A DNA stretch of 64,000 bases from Gonium pectorale (lineage: Eukaryota > Chlorophyta > Chlorophyceae > Chlamydomonadales > Volvocaceae), in assembly GCA_001584585.1 (NCBI GenBank), contig LSYV01000007.1, positions 1,761,976 through 1,825,975 of the forward strand, in the 5' to 3' direction. Of this stretch, positions 57,506 through 64,000 are shown piece by piece. A model generated the notes under the pieces. The model was not told the DNA's origin, searched no databases, and saw only the letters and a list, made by a program, of their open reading frames with translations. Position 1 is the first letter of the stretch. Each line of letters starts with the position of its first letter. Position numbers and translations under genes: made by a program.

Positions 57506-58934
57506 TCATTTCCCCTTCTTGGCCTTCTTGGCCGGAGGCGATGCGCCCGCCTTCTCCGCCTTCTCCTCCCCACCCTTGCCCTTGCCCTTTTCCCCGCTCT
57601 TGGGCTGCTCCTTCTCCGCCTTCTCCTCGTCCGCCTTCTTGCCCTTTTCCGCGCTCTTGCCCTTCTCCGCGCTCTTGGCCTTCTCCTCCTTAGCGCCCTT
57701 CTCCTTACCGGCCGGCGTCCCCGCCTTGCCGGCCTTCTTGCCCTTGGCGCCCTCACCCTCTGGCTTGTCGGCCTCTTTCTTGGGGGCTGGGATGGTGACC
57801 ACGAAGCCGAACTCGTGGAGCACCTGGGCGAAGCGCAGCCGCTCCTCGAGGGAACCGCCTGGCACCGGGAGGTCCTTGACAGCCAGTGGCCGCTCGGCCG
57901 TGGCAGCCAGCAGCTCGGCGAGCACGGGCGCGTAAGCTGCGGGGAAGATGGGGCCCTGCGCGGATGGGAGCGGCAAGTGACAAGGAGAAGAGGACAGGAG
58001 CCGTAGGAAAGGGGGAGATCCAGGCAGGGTCAGCAAGGTTGCAGGATGTCCTGGTGGGTCGAAATAGGTTGGCGAGGCATGGCACACGACAGCGGGCCGA
58101 GACCGGGGTCGGAGGGCGCTCAAGCTTGACTGAGTTCTTTGCGGCGGGGGGGGGCGCACTCGTGTAGTGGACGTCGGGGCGGAAAGCCGCCGACCGGAGG
58201 GCGATGCCCAGCAGCCAAGGACAGCGACTTTGGCAGTGTTGTGCCATCAAAAAAGGGACGCGCGTATTTCTGCAGCCCAGTGGCACCCCCGCACCTGCAG
58301 CTCCTTCTCCTCCTCCTCTTCCTCCTCGCCATCGTCGCTCTCCTCTCCCTCGCCCTCATCGCCCGACTCGCCCTCGCCCTCCTCGTCCTCGCCGTCGGTC
58401 TCCATCTTGTCCTCCTCTCCCTCTCCCTCGCCCTCCGCCTCCTTCTTGGCCTTGGCCTCGGCCTCCGCAGCCTCCTCGTCCTCGTCCGCCTTATTCCGCT
58501 TCCGGCGGCCCTTCTTGGCGCTCGGCACCTGTCAGATGATACCCAACCAGCCAAGGGGCCGAAAAAACATCTATGTTCAGGTCTGTGCCTTACGTCTTCG
58601 CCGAACCACTGTCCGACGGCACCCTAATGTGGCACCTCGTGCCCCGGGACTTCGCTGAAAATGGCCCCACTCGCACCTTCTCTTCCTCCTTCTCGCCCTC
58701 GCCGGCCTCCTCGCCCTCGTCCTCCTCGTCATCCTCGTCCTCGTCATCCTCGTCCTCGTCATCCTCGCCCTCCCCGCCCTCGCTGTCCGAGCCGTGGCCG
58801 TGGTGGCAGTGCGGCCCGTGCACGTGGCCGTCCTCGTCGTCATCATCCTCGTAGTCGCTGTCGTCCTCCTCACCGCCAGAGATCATGTGCGTGAAACGGC
58901 TGTTGTTGACGCAGGTGACCAGCTTGACGTACGC
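57506..58934 (-). other. Acidic/His-rich inserts and Lys-rich tail of the NO66-like protein
   Basis: Exons 11-13. After AYVKLVTCVNNSRFTHM, which fits the winged-helix region, an acidic run carries the His cluster HVHGPHCHHGHG. The next exon is a basic patch (KKGRRKRNK, nuclear-localisation type) plus a Glu/Asp-rich run. The last exon resumes the family's C-terminal helices (FPAAYAPVLAELLAA, VKDLPVPGG, LRFAQVLHEFGFV) and ends in an AEKGKKADEEKAEK-type Lys/Glu tail with KKAKKGK. The conserved domain is therefore split by two long low-complexity exons. Confidence 0.8.
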
Positions 58935-61900
58935 CTGGACGATGGCAGTTTGAGGGCGCAGGGTGGAGAAAGAGATGCTTTGAGAGCGGGTTGAGGACGC
59001 GCTGGCAACGTGCGGCTGTGTCCTGCACGGCGAGGTGTGTAGCGGTACTGTGGGAAGCGGCTGACCAGATTGTGAGAGCCTCAACGAGAGATAATTGGAG
59101 TTTGGGATGTAACTTTTTGTCAAGGACGGGGATGGGAGAGGGGCCCATGGCGCAAGGCCATGTCAAATGAGGGTCGTGGAAGATGGCATGAGCAGAAAAG
59201 AGCAACCGCGGTGGCGAGACAGACACCGGGCAGAAGGGCGTGTGTGCGGCGCATCCCTGGCACGGCGCCGCCGAAGAGAGTTCCCTACAGCTATGCAGGA
59301 TCCGCCGCCCCGGAATGGAGGCATTGGGTCCTTCCTGTGCGTTTCCTCCAATAACTCATCCCCCGATCGCTCCGTGCGTTTCCTCCTATAACTCATCCCC
59401 CGAGCGCCCCGCAACACTCCACAACTGCCTCCCGACTGCGTACCGCGCTCCCACGCTCCCACCCTACTCTTCCGCAGGCCCACCTTGTCCTTCTCCTCCT
59501 CCTCGTCCTTCTCCTCCTCCTCCTCGCCCTCCTCCTCGTCCTCGCTGACGCCGCCCTCGGGCACTTCGACCGGCACCAGCCGGAAAAGGTTTTTGCCGCG
59601 GACCGCCAGGCTATCCTCCAGAGTGGGTGCGGGACCCTCCTCGGGCAGCTGGCACGGGTGCGGCGGCAGACGGCTGCATGGGCCGGGCGGGGCCGGGCGG
59701 GGTCGGGCGGGACGGGGGGAAGGGGAGGAGAGGGTCAAGGAGGGCACATGAGCGCGGCGATGATGACCGTAGGTGGGTGCGGGAAACGGAGAATGGGGAA
59801 GGAGGGGATAGCAGAGGCACAGAGGCGGGCGGTGCATGAAGGGGACGAGGGTGCGGAGAGAGGGGAGCGCGAGAGGCGTGCTGAACGAGCCAGTGCCGCA
59901 GGGCGCAGGACGGTACGGGGCGCGGTTGTATCGTATCTGGTGCGTTACATGTGCGTGACGGCGTGCTCGGACATGTCATCTCATGTAGCTGGTGCATGTA
60001 CATCCACGACTGCCGCGGCCTCTTCTGCTCGAGTCTGACCCCTACCACTCGGTAAATCGCACCCTCACCAACGGCCACAACCCAAACCATATCCACGCCC
60101 TCACCCCCATACCCAACCATTTGTGCCTTAACCTTGGCCCTTGGCAATGCAGAATCCGACCCAAGCCCCTACCGTAACAACCCTACTATACCCTAGGCAC
60201 CTGGACTCTCCCCACAAACGCATACTTGCGCCCACACCCAGCTCACTTGAGTAGGAAGTCCAGGGCGAAGTCGTCGACTGCGGCGGTCAGCATGTCCGAG
60301 GGGGCGGCCTCCAGCTTGCCCGCCAGAGCGCGCAGCCCAGCCGCCAGCTCCTTGGCCGAGGCGGCCGCAGCTGCGGACGAGGCGGCCGCGTCCGACAGCT
60401 CGGCCTGGGGGTGGGTGGTAGTAGCCGTATATCACCGAGGAAGCGATCAGGAGGTGCTTGTCAAACCATCACAAAAGCTGGACGGGCTGGACGGACAAGC
60501 CAAAGCCGAACCACTCCACGCGTTAGACCCCACTGGCGGGTCCGGTCTGCACCTACTGCAGGGTTCGGTCCGGAGCGCCATCTACGGCTGCGTTTGCTGC
60601 CCTGACCCGACACTGCCTGCAAGCCCGATCTCCCCTGTTCGCGCCCCCCTCACCTGCAGGCCGGCCTTCCAGATCAGCCCCATGGGAACGCCCCGCCGCA
60701 TCTCCAGCGGCACCGAGCAGGTGGAGTCACCCGAGGCGGCCAGCGCGTGCTGCGTGGGTGAGGCAGACGGGGGTCGGGGGAGGAAGGGAGGGAAGCGGGT
60801 ACAGGCCGCAGGTGCGGCCGAGGCATCGCCGCAGGCATCGCATGACAGCCACGAAGCCAGGGGGACTGACTCGGGTTCCCGCCACCCACACGCACCGTCC
60901 CACAATACGTATTTCCTGCTCCGTGCTCGCTTCCCCCACATTGAGCACCGCCTCCTCCCTTCCCAGCGTTGTGGGCCCGCCTTGCACACCACATACGCCC
61001 CAACGTCTCCCAACAGCAGCGTCCCCAGACACGCTCTGAATATGCCCACCTTGAGAACCGCCTCCGTAAGGTTGCCCCAGCTCCAGTGCTGGTAGGTGGA
61101 GATGGTGAGGTGGCACGAGCCGGTGTCCTAAAGGCGGATGGGTCGAGAGCAGAGGAGAGCGCAGTTAGTGGGCCATTCCGGGGAATCACACATCTGATGC
61201 TTCACGCCCATGCCACAGCGCCAAGGCTGCGCGACCACCCCCTTGTCTTTCTGACACGCTTGCCATTTTGCTTCACGCGCTTGCTCCGTACCATCACACA
61301 AGCACGCACGCGTACTCGTGACCATTGCTCCCTCTCTCCCCTCCCCTCCCCCGCCCCCCGCACCTGCGCCACGGCCTGGTGCGCCACCCCGCGGGGGATG
61401 TAGAGCACGTCACCAGGGGACATGGTCACCTCGAGGATGGGCTCGCCCAGCTTGTCCTGGGGGGCCGTACGATGGGACATGGAGCACCGTGATCGCAATG
61501 CGCGCCCAAAGACCAACCCAAAGACCAACCGGTGGCGGTCACCGGGGGCCGAGGAGGGGTTGTGCGCTCCAGCTCTTTTCTCAGGGCATGCAACGGCCAC
61601 CCGAGCACGCACGCGCGCACAAGCCGTACGGCACATACGCATCCCCGGCGCCCACCTGCGGGATGTCTCCGGACACCTTGCTGGGCAGCTCGAAGCCGTC
61701 GAGCGGCTTGTACAACTTCCACTTCTTGGTGCCTGGGGAACGGGAGAAGGGGGAGCATTGAGTTAGAAGGCGCTTGGGGGCGGCGTCACGAAGGGGGAGC
61801 GTCACGAAAGGCGGCGCCCATAAGCAGAGTTCGCATTGCCTGGTGAGCCCCACCCGTTGTCATTGACACATCTCTCCCATCGCGCCCGCCCCATTCCCTC

Positions 61901-63811
61901 ACCCGCCCTCCTTTCCGTGGCAACATCGTTATGCCAGGGGTCTCGGCAGCACTTCCATGAGAGAATGCCACATCCAAACCCGGACCCATCAGAAAGCCGA
62001 GAAACTATCCCGGCACCTGAAGGGCACTTGCACCAACAGACGCCGCAGGTGTCGTAGACTGCACGCACCCATCCCTGTCTACGGCCTTCTTCATTGGCCT
62101 GGCCCACTTGACTGCCCATAAAACCAATCCCTTTTGGACCCAACCGCGGCCTACCAAATGCGCGACTTCCTCGTTGAGGAGAGCAAGCTCCCCTTCCGTC
62201 TGCAGATTCTTTGAAAGCCGCCACATCCACCAAACCCTTCCCCACTGCTCGAACCCACCCGCAGTTTGGCAGACAAACAGCTCCACGTCGTCGTGGTGGG
62301 GCGCCAGGCCCTGTCCGTTGGCGGGCGTGATGTAGGCGTTGCAGCCCACCAGACACCCGGCCGCCGCCTCCAGCGCCGCCACCAGCCGCCAGATGCCGTT
62401 GATGAAGCGCTGCGGCTGGTGCAGCTGCAGCGTGGCGCCGGCATCCTCGTGCAGTGAGCGCAGCGTGTCGCTGTCCGCGAACTGCGGCGGGCGGGCAGCG
62501 CGGCGAGGCGGGAGAGGTTAGCTGAAGCTCCATCAGCAGGTGACGGCGAGCGGCGGATACCAAGCAGGCGCGCAAGCAACGATGCCACCCGCTGCTGTAC
62601 ACACCGAGGAGCGAGGACGTATCACCGCTCCACGGCGCCTCATCCAATTCCCCAACGGCCGGACCAGTACAGCCAACTCCCAAATCATCCAAGATGGTTA
62701 TAAGCCTCAACGGCCGGCCAGCCCGCACCCTTATCCACCACGCACTGCACAACCCCTACGCCTCCCTCCCTCCGGCGGTCCCCAGCCCGCCTCCCCACTC
62801 ACGTCTCCCTCAATGGTCTCTCGCTTGCCGTCGATGTAGCGGACCGCCACCACATCCCTACCGAACATGAGGGGCCCCACCTCCCGGCACATGGCATCGT
62901 CCACGTCTGGCCAGGAGGCATTGAGAAGGGGGAGGGCGAGGGGCGGGCAAGTCAGTTGACGGATGATCACATGTGGCGCGATGGCTACGATGCTATCTTT
63001 GCAAGGCGGCATTAGAACAGCTAGTGAGCTGCTCAGCCTCATCTGGCCAGGTGGTACACACCGTCTCCGCCAACATGCTCATGCGCTCACCGTCCTCCAA
63101 TGTCAGCGCATCGCCCTTGGCCCCCGGGTCCTGGTCGAAAAGGATCATCGTGCCCGCCTCCAGAGCGTCCGAGAGGCGCGCCAGCCCGTCGAAATCAAAC
63201 AGGCCGTCGAAGAACTTCTTGCGCTCCTCGTTGGCAGGCACATGCAAGGGCGCCTTCTCCCAGTTCTTCGCCATGAACGTCGACACTTCCTACGGGGAGC
63301 CCGGCACACGGGTAAGGGGTGCGCTCGCCACGTGTCTGGCGTGGGCATTGGTGGTTGCAAGGTGGGGAGGGGGTCGCGTGTCCAGAATGGCGGGAATACC
63401 CTTTTCCACCCAGGTCGCGGTCCTTCCGACAATAGCCAGTCGTAATGAAGTCGCGGCTTCCTTTGGATCACGCGGCAGCGATTCCTTACAGAGCCCGGTC
63501 AGATTGTCGGCACAACGGCACATTGCCGGTATGGAGATTCGCTGGTTCGCCGTCGGGCGCTCTGTGATACAGGATGACGTGTGGATCCCCCTGCCACCTC
63601 TTCTGTGTCGGAAGCCCGCCGGTTCGCCCGGGCACATTTTGAGCGGGCCGCCCACCTGGGGAGCGATCAGGAACTGCAGCGGGTCCTTGTCGATAGGCCC
63701 CGGAGCGTAAGGGTCCTGCTCCTGCTCCTCCTCCTCCTGCTGCTCCTCCTCAGCCGCCTCAACCTCCTTGGCGGGAGCAGCCTCCTCAGCACTTAACTTT
63801 CGCTTCGTCAT
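57506..63811 (-). CDS. NO66/MINA-type JmjC ribosomal oxygenase (13 exons, 771 aa)
   Basis: Exons in transcript order: 63811-63656, 63289-63091, 62906-62803, 62481-62259, 61732-61656, 61456-61364, 61127-61050, 60749-60654, 60404-60247, 59673-59484, 58934-58677, 58528-58295, 57955-57506. All phases match. The JmjC (cupin-4) core carries the Fe(II) ligands in PHHDDVE (H215, D217) and in YIPRGVAHQA (H279), a 64-residue spacing as in known NO66/MINA proteins. KNWEKAPLHV near the start and RLPPHP opening the winged-helix region are also typical. Family members are 2-oxoglutarate oxygenases that hydroxylate a histidine in a ribosomal protein; histone demethylation has been reported but is disputed. 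The start MTKRK was chosen over in-frame upstream ATGs (up to 63940) because it opens a Lys/Arg-rich, nuclear-type N-terminus. Acidic and Lys-rich inserts lengthen the C-terminal half. Confidence 0.9.
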
Positions 63812-64000
63812 ATTTGCAGTTTCTGGTACTGAGTGGAGGCAATGCACGATGGCGGAAAGTGGCATACAATTTTGAGCTGCCCGCTTTCGCGTCTCGGTCT
63901 CGGAGCCGACGGGCGCCATGGTACCAGCGCTATCATGCATATCAACCTAAGGCAAACAATTCATTGTCACCATCAAGCGCCTAAAGAATACAGTATAGTG
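63812..64000. other. 5' flank of the NO66-like gene
   Basis: In-frame ATGs at 63940, 63919 and others sit upstream without a stop, so the 5' untranslated region could instead be an N-terminal extension. Nothing else is recognisable before the window ends. Confidence 0.4.

Noticed and set aside
57334..58554. Arg-rich minus-strand and Leu/Ser-rich plus-strand frames over the acidic exons
   Set aside because: They are other-frame readings of Glu/Asp/Lys-codon repeats in the NO66-like exons.
1..64000. CRISPR arrays, tRNA or rRNA genes, bacterial mobile elements
   Set aside because: No regularly spaced identical repeats, cloverleaf or rRNA-like blocks were found; the window is eukaryotic nuclear DNA.

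Overview
The window is nuclear DNA of a green alga, most likely a volvocine (Chlamydomonas/Volvox-type) species. The support is GC-rich coding sequence split into many short exons with strict GT/AG (rarely GC/AG) junctions, TGTAA polyadenylation motifs, Ala/Gly/Pro-rich proteins with extracellular signatures, and RRLL- and PPSP-type segments. I see no prokaryotic operons, CRISPR array, rRNA or tRNA. Exon models below were built by hand by requiring phase-compatible splice sites.

Layout. (1) 1-2357: degenerate satellite and an interspersed repeat, then a promoter-proximal region. (2) 2358-17428 (+): gene A, 44 exons, 1305 aa, a type II membrane protein with a cytosolic EF-hand, one transmembrane helix, a very long ectodomain, a VMO-I-like three-repeat module and two ricin-type beta-trefoils. 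(3) 17429-24286: repeat-rich spacer with a 257-N gap flanked by an exact 275-bp duplication. (4) 24287-38893 (+): gene B, a full-length paralogue of A with the same 44 exons, every one the same length. (5) 38894-43268: spacer partly homologous to the spacer after A. (6) 43269-52830 (+): gene C, a secreted protein of about 900 aa starting with a proprotein-convertase P-domain-like module but without a visible protease domain; the model is broken at an N gap. (7) 54127-55859 (-): gene D, a small secreted Pro/Ala-rich protein of 238 aa, not recognised. (8) 57506-63811 (-): a NO66/MINA-type JmjC ribosomal oxygenase, 13 exons, 771 aa, complete.

A and B are tandem duplicates, with 5' and 3' flanks partly included. 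Both keep an open frame through 44 exons, so both look functional. Their modules suggest a Ca2+-responsive cell-surface protein that displays carbohydrate-binding domains, possibly toward the extracellular matrix; this role is inference. Gene C and gene D also encode apparently secreted products. The NO66-like gene is an unrelated housekeeping gene of the nucleus/nucleolus.
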